The notes under the pieces: model-generated
The model's database searches: none
Seen by the model: the letters and a program-made list of their open reading frames with translations, nothing else
Told to the model about the DNA's origin: nothing
Position numbers and translations under genes: made by a program
Shown here: positions 27,034 through 35,495 of the stretch, in pieces
How the letters are laid out: each line of letters opens with the position of its first letter
Position numbering within the stretch: the first letter of the stretch is position 1
Assembly (NCBI RefSeq): GCF_003052515.2
Contig: NZ_QARE02000005.1
Span: 1 to 64,000, forward strand
Length of the DNA stretch: 64,000 nucleotides
Origin: Pseudomonas sp. RIT409
GTDB taxonomy: Bacteria > Pseudomonadota > Gammaproteobacteria > Pseudomonadales > Pseudomonadaceae
Direction: 5' to 3'

Positions 27034-27086
27034 AAAACCGCCCACCCCTGCGGATGGGGATACACAGAAGGCGGGCGGGGCAGTAC
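27034..27086 (-). terminator. Duplicated copy of the algA terminator
   Basis: GCCCCGCCCGCC and GGGGTGGGCGG form a long stem around TTCTGTGTATCCCC, with a T-run on the minus side. It is a slightly diverged copy of the terminator at 30062-30118 and was duplicated with the algA 3' end. It could also stop plus-strand transcription from the first TccC gene. Confidence 0.6.
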
Positions 27087-27106
27087 AACGGTTTTTTACA
27101 GACCGA

Positions 27107-27199
27107 TCAACGGGCGATGGTTTGAGTCTTCACACCTACATCGATACCCGGCGTCGAACGGCCGTAGACGTCTTCGAAACGTTCGATGTCGTCCTCGTG
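27107..27199 (-). pseudogene. algA: algA 3' fragment (duplication fossil)
   Basis: Read on the minus strand this encodes the last 28 or so residues of AlgA (DDIERFEDVYGRSTPGID, then VGVKTQTIAR and stop), identical at protein level to the end of the intact algA at 30143. Homology continues through the terminator and stops abruptly near 27200. It lies between the two TccC genes and marks the boundary of a tandem duplication of about 3 kb that included a TccC gene and the edge of algA. Confidence 0.85.
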
Positions 27200-27304
27200 G
27201 GAAGAGACCAAACGGCACCTTGGCCGGCCTTCGGATCGGAGGTCAGTTACCGGAAAAACGTCGCACTAATCTTGGAAGAGATACCGCCAAGGATTGCACC
27301 CATC

Positions 27305-30064
27305 ATGTCCTCTCTCTCCAGGCTGCACGCCCACACGCCCACGTTGACCGTGAACGAGCCGCGCGGTTTGCCGATTCGAGCTGTGTCTTTTTATTGTTCA
27401 GGGGTAGATGCCCTGCCTTCGGAACGTGTTGATCGTTCGGCGTTCGATGCATCGAGCAGGCTGGTCTTTCGTTGGGATCCGCGTTTATGGATCGCCGCCA
27501 ACGGGACGAGCGATGCTCCCAGCAACCTGCACAATCTTCATTCGCTGTCCGGGCGAGTGCTGCTCACTGACAGTGTCGATGCGGGCTGTGCTGTCGAGTT
27601 GTTGAACGAGGCTGGAGCACGCGCATGTCGCTGGGGGGCGAAAGACCACGTGCAGCGGGTGGAGCACGACGGGCTGCTTCGGCCGGTTGCGATCTTCGAA
27701 GGCGAGGGTTCGGACGAGCGATGTTTAGAGCGGATGAGCTATGGCGGGGCTGATCTTGCAGAGCGTAATCAGTGCGGGCAACTGATCCGGCACGATGACC
27801 CGGCGGGTTCACTGTTCAACGAGGCATTTGCGATCACGGGTGGCATCACGCAGCAGGCGCGTCGATTTTTGACGGTGCTCGATACGCCCGACTGGCCAGA
27901 AGCCCTGAACGAGCGAGACGCCTTGCTGGAGGCCGGAGAGGGCTATCCGACGCGTTGGCAGTTTTCGGCAACAGGTGACGCCATCAGGCAGACGGACGCG
28001 ATGGGGCATCTTCGCCTGTCGACATTTGCCCCGTCGGGGCTGCTCAAAGGGAGCCACTTGCAGCTGGTTGGCCAAGCGGTACAAGCGCTGAGCATCGACG
28101 TTGCTTATGACGCACAGGGGCGCGTTGAGTCTGAAACCGCCGGAAATGGTGTGGTCACTTCGCACATTTTCGATAAGGCGGATAGCCGATTACTCAATTT
28201 GCGAGTGGATGACGGTTGGCTGCAAGACCTCCATTACGCCTATGACCCGGTTGGCAATGTGCTGAGCATCGAAGATAAGGCGCAGCCCACGCGCTACTTC
28301 GCCAATCAGCAAATCGAACCCCTGCGCACGTTCGCTTACGATTCGTTGTATCAATTGATCAATGCGACGGGGTACGAGTCGGCGGTTGCCTCTCGTGGAC
28401 CTGATGCGCTCGGTTTTTCCACGGCCGCGGATTTACGCAATTACACCCAGCATTATGAATACGACGCCGGAGGCAATCTGCAGAAGATGGTCCATACGGG
28501 TGCGCAAAATCACACACGGTTGTTCTCCACTGCACGCTATAGCAATCGGACATTGCTGCAAATGGGTGATCAACCGCCCAGTGAAGAAAACATCGCGCAG
28601 GGCTTCGATGCTGCGGGCAACTTACGGGAGCTGGCGCCGGGGCAGCGCTTGAGTTGGGATGTGCGCAATCAGATCAGTGAAGTCACCCCGGTTAAGCGAG
28701 AATCCGGGGTCAACGACCATGAAGTTTATCGATACGACGCCGCAGGAGAACGACTGCGCAAGGTGCGTGTCATTCGTGCCAGAGCGGTGACGCACGTGAG
28801 TGAGGTGCGTTATCTGCCGGGGCTGGAAATCCGTACGATCGAGGCGACGGGCGAAGCGCTGCAGATCGTCGTTGCGGAGGCGGGAGGTCGCGATGTACGC
28901 GTGTTGCATTGGGAAGCGGGACGCCCAGCGAACATTGACAATGATCAAGTGCGTTACAGCCTCAAGGATCATCTCGGGTCGAGCACCTTGGAGCTGGATC
29001 AAGCGGGGCAACGCATCAGCCAAGAAGCGTATTACCCCTACGGGGAGACAGCGTGGTTCGCTGCGAGAAGTGAGGTCGAGGCGACTTACAAAACGGTCCG
29101 GTATTCCGGAAAGGAACGGGATGCAACGGGGCTTTATTACTATGGGTTGCGACATTACGCACCGTGGTTGATGCGGTGGATCAATCCTGATCCTGTTGGG
29201 GATGCATTCGGGTTGAATCGTTACTGGTTTGTTTTCAATCGTCCGATCGCCTTCGCAGATCGTTATGGGCTAGCGCCAACGGAAGTCGTTGCAACAGATA
29301 TTTCGAACTTTCCGCAGGGTGCGCAGAAGAAAATGCGTGAGGTGCTGAAACTGAGTAAGGAAATCTTGGGGTTCGTTATAGGGCAAATAGAGTTCGGCCC
29401 TTACAGTGCCAGCATGGGGGATGCGATGGAAACCAGCTTTGGCGAGGAGCGAGACCCCGAGAGTGAAGCATATTTGAAGCAGCGACTTGCAAGTATGAAT
29501 GATTTTCTGAAACGACTCGATAGTGACCAAGAAGACCGCCTACTGCTGGCGAACCTGCCTAGCGGGATCAGAGGGGAGACCTCAGATGCGAGGGTAAAAG
29601 GGGACCGAACGATTACGCTTTCAACGCACTTGTTAGAGAAAGGTCATCCGTTATATATAGCGAAAACGCTTATCCACGAGGCTAGCCATGCCGTTCACCA
29701 TACGCGTGATTTTGGCTACCTGGATTCGGGAGTAAGAACGCCAAGTTCATCCCCATCGTCCGTCAATCGCTACGTTGAAAAGCTGAAGTCGGCCTCTCGG
29801 CAGTTGAGAGCAACGGGCTTTAATGAAGCGGAAATGGAGGCGTGGGACAAGCTGCATTTCTTTGACCGGATGAGGCGGTTGGGGATTGCTGAGAATGACC
29901 CTGATATTCGTAGGCAGAACTTCAACAACGATGCGACTGTTCGCAAGTCCATGTTGATGCACAATGCCGACACCTTGGCGACTTTTTCAATCATCGGGTG
30001 GCACAACGCACATCCTCCAGTACGGCCGTCATGGAAGCAGAGACTCGCAAACATGTTTAAGTAA
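27305..30064 (+). CDS. TccC/RHS-type toxin with C-terminal metallopeptidase-like domain (copy 2)
   Basis: 919 residues from ATG 27305 (MSSLSRLHAHTPTLTVNEPRG), matching the start of copy 1. The frame stays open to 27026, but that part is antisense algA fossil. The RHS shell is closely similar to copy 1 throughout, ending GLYYYGLRHYAPWLMRW. The tail of about 295 residues is different in sequence but keeps the plan. It has HEASH at 791-795, then TRDFGY with Asp802, and a late HNADTLATF. The TRDFGY block is close to the GTxDxxYG motif of aspzincins. The upstream sequence CGCACTAATCTT is shared with copy 1, so the promoter was duplicated too. Likely an alternative toxin cargo; target unknown. Confidence 0.85.
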   Translation: MSSLSRLHAHTPTLTVNEPRGLPIRAVSFYCSGVDALPSERVDRSAFDASSRLVFRWDPRLWIAANGTSDAPSNLHNLHSLSGRVLLTDSVDAGCAVELLNEAGARACRWGAKDHVQRVEHDGLLRPVAIFEGEGSDERCLERMSYGGADLAERNQCGQLIRHDDPAGSLFNEAFAITGGITQQARRFLTVLDTPDWPEALNERDALLEAGEGYPTRWQFSATGDAIRQTDAMGHLRLSTFAPSGLLKGSHLQLVGQAVQALSIDVAYDAQGRVESETAGNGVVTSHIFDKADSRLLNLRVDDGWLQDLHYAYDPVGNVLSIEDKAQPTRYFANQQIEPLRTFAYDSLYQLINATGYESAVASRGPDALGFSTAADLRNYTQHYEYDAGGNLQKMVHTGAQNHTRLFSTARYSNRTLLQMGDQPPSEENIAQGFDAAGNLRELAPGQRLSWDVRNQISEVTPVKRESGVNDHEVYRYDAAGERLRKVRVIRARAVTHVSEVRYLPGLEIRTIEATGEALQIVVAEAGGRDVRVLHWEAGRPANIDNDQVRYSLKDHLGSSTLELDQAGQRISQEAYYPYGETAWFAARSEVEATYKTVRYSGKERDATGLYYYGLRHYAPWLMRWINPDPVGDAFGLNRYWFVFNRPIAFADRYGLAPTEVVATDISNFPQGAQKKMREVLKLSKEILGFVIGQIEFGPYSASMGDAMETSFGEERDPESEAYLKQRLASMNDFLKRLDSDQEDRLLLANLPSGIRGETSDARVKGDRTITLSTHLLEKGHPLYIAKTLIHEASHAVHHTRDFGYLDSGVRTPSSSPSSVNRYVEKLKSASRQLRATGFNEAEMEAWDKLHFFDRMRRLGIAENDPDIRRQNFNNDATVRKSMLMHNADTLATFSIIGWHNAHPPVRPSWKQRLANMFK

Positions 30065-30118
30065 AAAGCCCCCACCCACCCTCTGCGGATGGGGATACAC
30101 AGAAGGCGGGCGGGGGCA
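30062..30118 (-). terminator. Terminator of the alginate operon
   Basis: On the minus strand GCCCCCGCCCGCC and GGGTGGGTGGGGGC form a long stem around TTCTGTGTATCCCC, followed by TTTTT, about 25 bases after the algA stop. It also lies just past the stop of the convergent second TccC gene. Confidence 0.8.
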
Positions 30119-30142
30119 GTACAACGATTTTTTACAGACCGA

Positions 30143-31597
30143 TCAACGGGCGATGGTCTGAGTCTTCACACCTACATCGATACCCGGCGTCGAACGGCCG
30201 TAGACGTCTTCGAAGCGTTCGATGTCATCCTCGCCCAGATAACTGCCGGACTGCACTTCGATGATTTCCAGCGGGATCTTGCCGGGGTTGCGCAGGCGGT
30301 GGACCGAGGCGATCGGGATGTAGGTCGACTGGTTTTCGGTCAGCAGGAAGACGTTTTCGTCACAGGTGACTTGAGCGGTACCCGATACAACGATCCAGTG
30401 TTCGGCGCGGTGGTGGTGCATCTGCAGCGACAGGCTGGCGCCCGGTTTGACCGAAATACGCTTGACCTGGAAACGACCGCCCATGTCCACGGAATCGTAC
30501 GAGCCCCATGGGCGGTAGACTTCGAGGTGGCTCTGGGTTTCGTTACGACCCTGCTCGTTGAGGGTGTTGACCAATTGCTTGACGCCCTGAACCTTGTCCT
30601 TGTGGGCGATCATCATGGCGTCCTTGGTTTCCACCACGACGATGTTGTCCAGACCGATCACGGTGACCAGTTTGCCGTTGCCTTGCACCATGCAGTTGCG
30701 GCTGTCCTGAATGACCACGTCGCCCTTAGTGACGTTGCCGTGCTCATCCTTGTCGTGCACTTCCCACAGCGACGCCCAGCAGCCAACGTCACTCCAACCG
30801 GCCTCCAGCGGCACCACGCAGGCGCGTTGGGTTTTTTCCATCACGGCGTAGTCGATGGAATTGTCCGGGCAGCAGGCGAAGCTGGCTTGATCCAACTCGA
30901 TGCTGTCGCCGTCGTGCTTGCTGCGCTCGAGGGTCAGCAGGCAGTTGTCGTAGATGTCCGGGTCGTGCTTCTTCAGCTCTTCCAGGTAGCGGCTGGCGCG
31001 GAACAGGAACATGCCGCTGTTCCAGAAGTAGCCACCGGCTTCGACGAATTCCTGAGCGCGTTTTTCGTCAGGCTTCTCGACGAACTGCGCCACGCGGCTG
31101 ACGCCTTCCGGAAGCAGCGCGTCGTTGGTGGACTTGATGTAGCCATAGCCTGTTTCAGGACGGGTGGCTGGCACACCGAACAGCACCATCTCGCCACGCT
31201 CGGCGGCGACGGTGGCCAGGGCGAGTGCACGCTGCAGCGCTTTCTGGTCGTCGATGACGTGGTCAGCGGGCAGCACCAGCATCAACTCATCACGGCCTTC
31301 GTTGGCGAGCATCATCGCGGTGATGGCCACGGCAGGCGCCGTGTTGCGACCGAACGGCTCCATGATGATGCCTTGAGTGTCCAGGCCCAGACCGTCGAGC
31401 TGTTCGCCGACGATGAAGCGGTGGTCCTTGTTGCACACCACGATCGGGTGCTGCATGCCTTCGAACTGCAGGCGTTCGAGGGTCTGCTGGAACAGAGTGT
31501 GTTCGCCGGTCAATGCCAGGAACTGTTTTGGAAACTGTTTGCGCGAAAGAGGCCAGAGTCGGGAACCGCTGCCACCTGACAAGATCACTGGAATCAT
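30143..31597 (-). CDS. algA: Mannose-6-phosphate isomerase / mannose-1-phosphate guanylyltransferase
   Basis: A 484-residue bifunctional enzyme that makes mannose-6-phosphate from fructose-6-phosphate and later GDP-mannose, the precursor oxidised by AlgD. The N-terminal nucleotidyltransferase domain shows GGSGSRLWPLSRKQFPKQ (residues about 8-25) and the FVEKPDEKRA motif. The C-terminal type II isomerase cupin (about 370-475) has the zinc-binding QMHHHRAEHW and later ENQSTYIPIASVHRL. Length and order match AlgA/XanB. It is the last gene of the alginate operon, separated from algF by a REPIN, and could therefore be expressed somewhat independently. Confidence 0.97.
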   Translation of the reverse strand: MIPVILSGGSGSRLWPLSRKQFPKQFLALTGEHTLFQQTLERLQFEGMQHPIVVCNKDHRFIVGEQLDGLGLDTQGIIMEPFGRNTAPAVAITAMMLANEGRDELMLVLPADHVIDDQKALQRALALATVAAERGEMVLFGVPATRPETGYGYIKSTNDALLPEGVSRVAQFVEKPDEKRAQEFVEAGGYFWNSGMFLFRASRYLEELKKHDPDIYDNCLLTLERSKHDGDSIELDQASFACCPDNSIDYAVMEKTQRACVVPLEAGWSDVGCWASLWEVHDKDEHGNVTKGDVVIQDSRNCMVQGNGKLVTVIGLDNIVVVETKDAMMIAHKDKVQGVKQLVNTLNEQGRNETQSHLEVYRPWGSYDSVDMGGRFQVKRISVKPGASLSLQMHHHRAEHWIVVSGTAQVTCDENVFLLTENQSTYIPIASVHRLRNPGKIPLEIIEVQSGSYLGEDDIERFEDVYGRSTPGIDVGVKTQTIAR

Positions 31598-31683
31598 TTT
31601 GTTTCTCCAAAATTTCTATAGCGTTTGTTTGGGCTATACGTCGGTTGTATCTGTCGTTTCGGGTGTTTCTAGTTGTGCGTTAT

Positions 31684-31790
31684 CTGTAGGAGCGCGCTTG
31701 CTCTGGGCCGCATTCGGACGATTGCAATGGTCCATTCCACACATCTGTGTCGGATGTACCGGCCCTTTCGCGGGCAAGCGCGCTCCTACG
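31684..31790. repeat. REPIN between algF and algA
   Basis: CTGTAGGAGCGCGCTTGC and GGCAAGCGCGCTCCTAC face each other about 70 bases apart. The internal sequence (GGCCGCATTCGGACGATTGC) is shared with the element at 14290-14396. It forms a large imperfect hairpin in the operon transcript ahead of algA. Confidence 0.85.
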
Positions 31791-31826
31791 GCTTTCAGCC
31801 AGAAGCCGAAGGCGGTGTTCTCGGGT

Positions 31827-32507
31827 TTACTGGGTCGAAGTCGGGCGCTTGACCCACACAGGCGACAGGTTGCTGCCGTTGCCAGTGATGTACAGCACGG
31901 CGGCTTCGCCACGTTCCAGCGCAACGGGTTTCAGGTCGCTGACCTTCTTGTCACCGTCGAACAGCGCAAAGCTGACCTTGACCGGGTTGATTTCACGTTC
32001 GCCGGTACCTTTGGCCTTCACCGAATCCACGACCGACGTCTTGCCGTCAGCGGTTTTCAGGGTCAGCGCCTTGTCGCTGAGGTTCTGCACGCGCACCAGG
32101 GACTTCTGCTTGTTCTTGAAGGGCGGCTCTTCAACCAGTTGCGGGGCGCCCGAGGTGTTGTTGACGATGGTGTAGTAGTGGTCGCTCGCCAATTTCACCG
32201 GCAAGGTGTTGCTGCCGATCTTGGCGCTGTAGTCGCCCTGCGGCATGAAGCTGAAGTCGCTGCTGGCCAGTGGGCCGATTTCATTGAGGCTGGTGTTGCC
32301 GACGCTCGCGCTGATCTCGCTGTTGCTGGCGTTGTAGACGCGCACGAAGGTCGAGCCTTTTGGCGCGGTGGGGCCATACAGGGCAGCGTCGCCGCCGGCG
32401 AAGGCGGACAGAGAGACGAAGCCGAGGCTAGCGGCCAACACGCAAGTTTTCAGCAGGCCGGATTTGGTCGAACGAGTAGGCATGTGAGTAGTGGTCTGCA
32501 TAGTCAT
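31827..32507 (-). CDS. algF: Alginate O-acetylation protein AlgF
   Basis: 226 residues from ATG 32507 (MTMQTTTHM), preceded by GAGGAC; upstream in-frame codons overlap algJ. A signal peptide (VLAASLGFVSLSAFA, about 23-37) sends it to the periplasm. The mature part begins GGDAALYGPTAPKGSTFVRVYNAS and ends PVWVKRPTS, as in other AlgF proteins. AlgF works with AlgI, AlgJ and AlgX to move acetyl groups onto mannuronate residues; its exact step is not settled. It follows algJ by about 13 bases. Confidence 0.93.
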   Translation of the reverse strand: MTMQTTTHMPTRSTKSGLLKTCVLAASLGFVSLSAFAGGDAALYGPTAPKGSTFVRVYNASNSEISASVGNTSLNEIGPLASSDFSFMPQGDYSAKIGSNTLPVKLASDHYYTIVNNTSGAPQLVEEPPFKNKQKSLVRVQNLSDKALTLKTADGKTSVVDSVKAKGTGEREINPVKVSFALFDGDKKVSDLKPVALERGEAAVLYITGNGSNLSPVWVKRPTSTQ

Positions 32508-32520
32508 TTGAGGAGTCCTC

Positions 32521-33696
32521 TCAGTTTTGCGCCCGGTTGGGCGAATCGGAGTTATTGGCGTTCTGCGCCAGATTTTGTTGTGGGTCACCGGCCTTCTTGA
32601 GTTCGGCGATCCACTGCGGATCGAACTCGGTCAGGTCGTTGTGTGCAGGCAGGTAGCGCTCGGGAAATTCCCAGATGAGCACTTGCGGTGGGTTGCTTTT
32701 GAACGCGTCCGTCTGCAGGTACTTGAGCATCGGCAGGATCGGACCGTGGCCGTCTTCGGCGTAGTTCACCACGTCGCTGTGCAAGGCCTGTTTGAGCGCG
32801 CCAGCGAAGTTCCAGTTGGGGTTGGCACTGTAGCTGGTGCCCACCAGGCCGACGGCTACCGAATTGTCGGCGAACAGTGCGTCATCCCCTTCACCCTCGG
32901 CTTGCGCAGGATTGGTGCTGCGCTGTTGGAGGTCGTCAGGCTTTGGCAGCAGGTTGCTGAACAATGGGTCCAGCGGCAGGAAGTTGGTCAGGTCACCCTT
33001 GTACGGCGCGGTGCTCTTGGCTTCGGTCACGAACGTCTGTGGATCACCGCTCAGCGGCGTCCTTTTCGAGATCGCGTCCCCCAATTGCTGGGCGACCACT
33101 TCGGCGCCCATCGGCGTCCAGTGGGTGTCGGTGCGCAGGAAGACCTGGCCCTTACCCTTGGCACTTTGCAGCGGCGCCAACAGATCAGGCGCGAAAATGC
33201 CGGCCTGGCTCATTTGGGCGTGGAACTGCTGGTACAGGTCGGTGTGCAGGGCCGAAGGCTTGTTGTCGCCGATGTGCTCGGGATACAGGCGGGTTTTGGC
33301 CGGGACGATGGCCAAGACCAGCTCGGTGCCCTGTTTTTTCAGGGTGTCACGCACCCCCTGGATGATGGCCAGATTGTCGGCTTCGTTTTGCTCGCCGTTG
33401 ACCACCGCGTCGAATTCCTCATCGGTGTACAGCCACTGGTCCTTGCCCAGAATCACGCCCGGACGACCTTCGTTGAACACTTTGTAATCCAGCGCGGCCC
33501 AGAGATTGGTGCCCAGGCGCTTGATCGGAAACTGATCGTCGTAGTGGGTTTCCACCGCCTTTGTCCAGTGGCCATCGAGCACCGTGGTTTCTTTCGAAGT
33601 CGAGAAGCCAACGAAGCTGCGCAGCGACCACAGGCCCAGCACCAGGAGAATGGCCAGGAACAGGAAGATATATATGAAACGCAATGAGCGGGTCAT
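32521..33696 (-). CDS. algJ: Alginate O-acetyltransferase AlgJ
   Basis: A 391-residue SGNH-like protein anchored by an uncleaved N-terminal signal (IYIFLFLAILLVLGLWSL). The catalytic acid-base pair is in RTDTHWTPMGAE (Asp and His) and the serine in LVGTSYSAN. Between them lies the AlgX/AlgJ core, for example LVLAIVPAKTRLYPEHIG. It accepts acetyl groups passed through AlgI and acts in the periplasm during alginate O-acetylation. It starts ten bases after the algI stop. Confidence 0.95.
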   Translation of the reverse strand: MTRSLRFIYIFLFLAILLVLGLWSLRSFVGFSTSKETTVLDGHWTKAVETHYDDQFPIKRLGTNLWAALDYKVFNEGRPGVILGKDQWLYTDEEFDAVVNGEQNEADNLAIIQGVRDTLKKQGTELVLAIVPAKTRLYPEHIGDNKPSALHTDLYQQFHAQMSQAGIFAPDLLAPLQSAKGKGQVFLRTDTHWTPMGAEVVAQQLGDAISKRTPLSGDPQTFVTEAKSTAPYKGDLTNFLPLDPLFSNLLPKPDDLQQRSTNPAQAEGEGDDALFADNSVAVGLVGTSYSANPNWNFAGALKQALHSDVVNYAEDGHGPILPMLKYLQTDAFKSNPPQVLIWEFPERYLPAHNDLTEFDPQWIAELKKAGDPQQNLAQNANNSDSPNRAQN

Positions 33697-33706
33697 GTCA
33701 GGCGCC

Positions 33707-35287
33707 TCAGAACTGGAAGTACAGGAACGGCGAGAAGCTGGCCGCCGAAAGTTTGAGAAGCGAGGCGACGAACATCAGCAGGATCAAGGCGCGCATGACG
33801 TAGCGCGACCAGTCGGCGGTCCAGTAGGCAGGCTGCACCTGCGCTTCTGTTCCGACGATGTAGCCCGGTTGATGGATGCTGCCCGGCTTGTCTCCTGGCA
33901 CGGCCTTGATCAGGCCTGGCACTGTTGACGCTGGGCCATCCGCCTGAGCTGCCGCATCGCTGCTCGGGGTGTCCGAGACAGGCTTTTGCGGGGCCCGATT
34001 GCGGTAGAAGTCGCGCAGGCCGAAGAACGCCAGGGTGATGTACGCGACGATCAGGGTGGCCACTTGCAGGCCGGTCAGGCTGGCGCGGTTGAGGTCCGAC
34101 AGCTGCCACTCACTGAAGCTGAACATTGCACCGTACATGCGGGCAGCGACGTGCAGGTTCTCTGCGCGGAAGATCACCCAGCCCATCACCACCAACAGGA
34201 AGGTGAAGGCCCAGCGCACCACGTTGAAGGTTTTTGGCGTGGTGTTGATGCCCAACGCTTTCTCGATGGCCAGCCACACACCGTGCCAGGCGCCCCAGAC
34301 GATGTAAGTGATGTTCGCGCCATGCCACAGGCCGCCCAGCAGCATGGTCAGGAACAGGTTGCGATAGGTCGCCACCTTGCCGCCACGGTTGCCACCCAAG
34401 GTGATGTAGAGGTAGTCACGCAGCCAGGTGGAGAGGCTGATGTGCCAGCGGCGCCAGAACTCGGTGATCGACTGGCTGATGTAGGGTTGTTTGAAGTTTT
34501 CCATGAAACGGAAACCCATCATCAAGCCCAGGCCGATGGCCATGTCGCTGTAACCGGAGAAGTCGAAGTACAGCTGCGCGGTGTAGGCCAGCGCGCCCAA
34601 CCAGGCATCACCTGTGGTGGGGTGCTGCAGCGCAAAGCAGTGGTCTGCCACTACGGCCAGGGTGTCGGCGATGAACACCTTTTTGATGAAACCCTGCATG
34701 AACCGCGTGCAGCCTTCGGAAAACTTGTCCAGCGTGTGCGTGCGGTTGTTGAACTGGTCCACCAGGTCACGGAAGCGCAGCACGGGCCCTGCAATCAGGT
34801 GAGGGAAGATCGCCACGAATGCGGCGAAGTCGATCAGGTTTCGTGTCGCAGGCGTGTCGCCGCGGTAGACGTCGATGATGTAGCTGATGGACTCGAAGAT
34901 GTAGAACGAGATCCCGATCGGCAACAACACGTGAGTCAGGATGAACGGTTCTAGGCCGAACGAGGTCATGATCGCGTTGAGGCTGTCCACGCCAAAGTTG
35001 GCGTACTTGAAGTAGCCGAGGATGCACAGGTCAACGGCGACGCCGAGCAACAGCCAGCGCTGGGCCGGTTTGGTCTTGACCCCGGCGGCGCCAACGCGCA
35101 GGCCGATCCAGTAGTTCCACAGCGTTACCGCCGCGAACAGGGCCAGGAAGTCCACACGCCACCAGGCGTAGAACACGTAGCTGGCAACCAGCAGCAGCAG
35201 GTTGCGGTAGCGGTTTCCGCTCACGTAGTACAAGCCGAGAAATACCGGCAAGAACAGGAACAGGAACACGTTGGATGAGAAAACCAT
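33707..35287 (-). CDS. algI: Alginate O-acetylation membrane protein AlgI (MBOAT family)
   Basis: A 526-residue membrane-bound O-acyltransferase with about ten to twelve spans. It starts MVFSSNVFLFLFLPVFLGLYY, the usual AlgI opening. The invariant MBOAT histidine lies in LLGGLWHGANITYIVWGAWHG (second half of the protein), with the conserved EFWRRWHISLSTWLRDYLYI upstream. AlgI is believed to carry acetyl groups across the inner membrane to AlgJ/AlgX. A Pro/Ala-rich cytoplasmic insert (about 425-485) precedes the last span, as in relatives. The gap to algL is unusually wide and holds a palindromic repeat. Confidence 0.96.
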   Translation of the reverse strand: MVFSSNVFLFLFLPVFLGLYYVSGNRYRNLLLLVASYVFYAWWRVDFLALFAAVTLWNYWIGLRVGAAGVKTKPAQRWLLLGVAVDLCILGYFKYANFGVDSLNAIMTSFGLEPFILTHVLLPIGISFYIFESISYIIDVYRGDTPATRNLIDFAAFVAIFPHLIAGPVLRFRDLVDQFNNRTHTLDKFSEGCTRFMQGFIKKVFIADTLAVVADHCFALQHPTTGDAWLGALAYTAQLYFDFSGYSDMAIGLGLMMGFRFMENFKQPYISQSITEFWRRWHISLSTWLRDYLYITLGGNRGGKVATYRNLFLTMLLGGLWHGANITYIVWGAWHGVWLAIEKALGINTTPKTFNVVRWAFTFLLVVMGWVIFRAENLHVAARMYGAMFSFSEWQLSDLNRASLTGLQVATLIVAYITLAFFGLRDFYRNRAPQKPVSDTPSSDAAAQADGPASTVPGLIKAVPGDKPGSIHQPGYIVGTEAQVQPAYWTADWSRYVMRALILLMFVASLLKLSAASFSPFLYFQF

Positions 35288-35394
35288 CCTTCTTTCTCCG
35301 TTTGTCCAGCATCAAGGGCCACAGCCCCCCCAAACCCCCCATGAAAAATGGAGGGGTGAAACATGAATCTCACTGCCAACGCCGCACTCTGTGC

Positions 35395-35477
35395 TGATCG
35401 TACCCACGCTCCGCGTCACCGCGGACGGCGCAGGAGCGACGGGGAAGGCATTCACACGCGGAGCGTGGGAACGATCA
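35395..35477. repeat. Long inverted repeat between algL and algI
   Basis: TGATCGTACCCACGCTCCGCGT and its near-perfect complement ACGCGGAGCGTGGGAACGATCA (each read here in parts) flank about 40 bases. The core is the GTTCCCACGC palindrome also present at 13182. It lies in a 208-base gap inside an operon whose other junctions are mostly tight. Confidence 0.85.
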
Positions 35478-35495
35478 GACAGGGGGCATCACATC

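Noticed and set aside
27026..27304. N-terminal extension of the second TccC gene by 93 codons
   Set aside because: This part is antisense to the duplicated algA fossil and its terminator; the TccC homology and shared start begin at 27305.
30089..31579. Long plus-strand open frame of 496 codons opposite algA
   Set aside because: It is the mirror of a GC-rich coding gene; the minus-strand frame encodes unmistakable AlgA.
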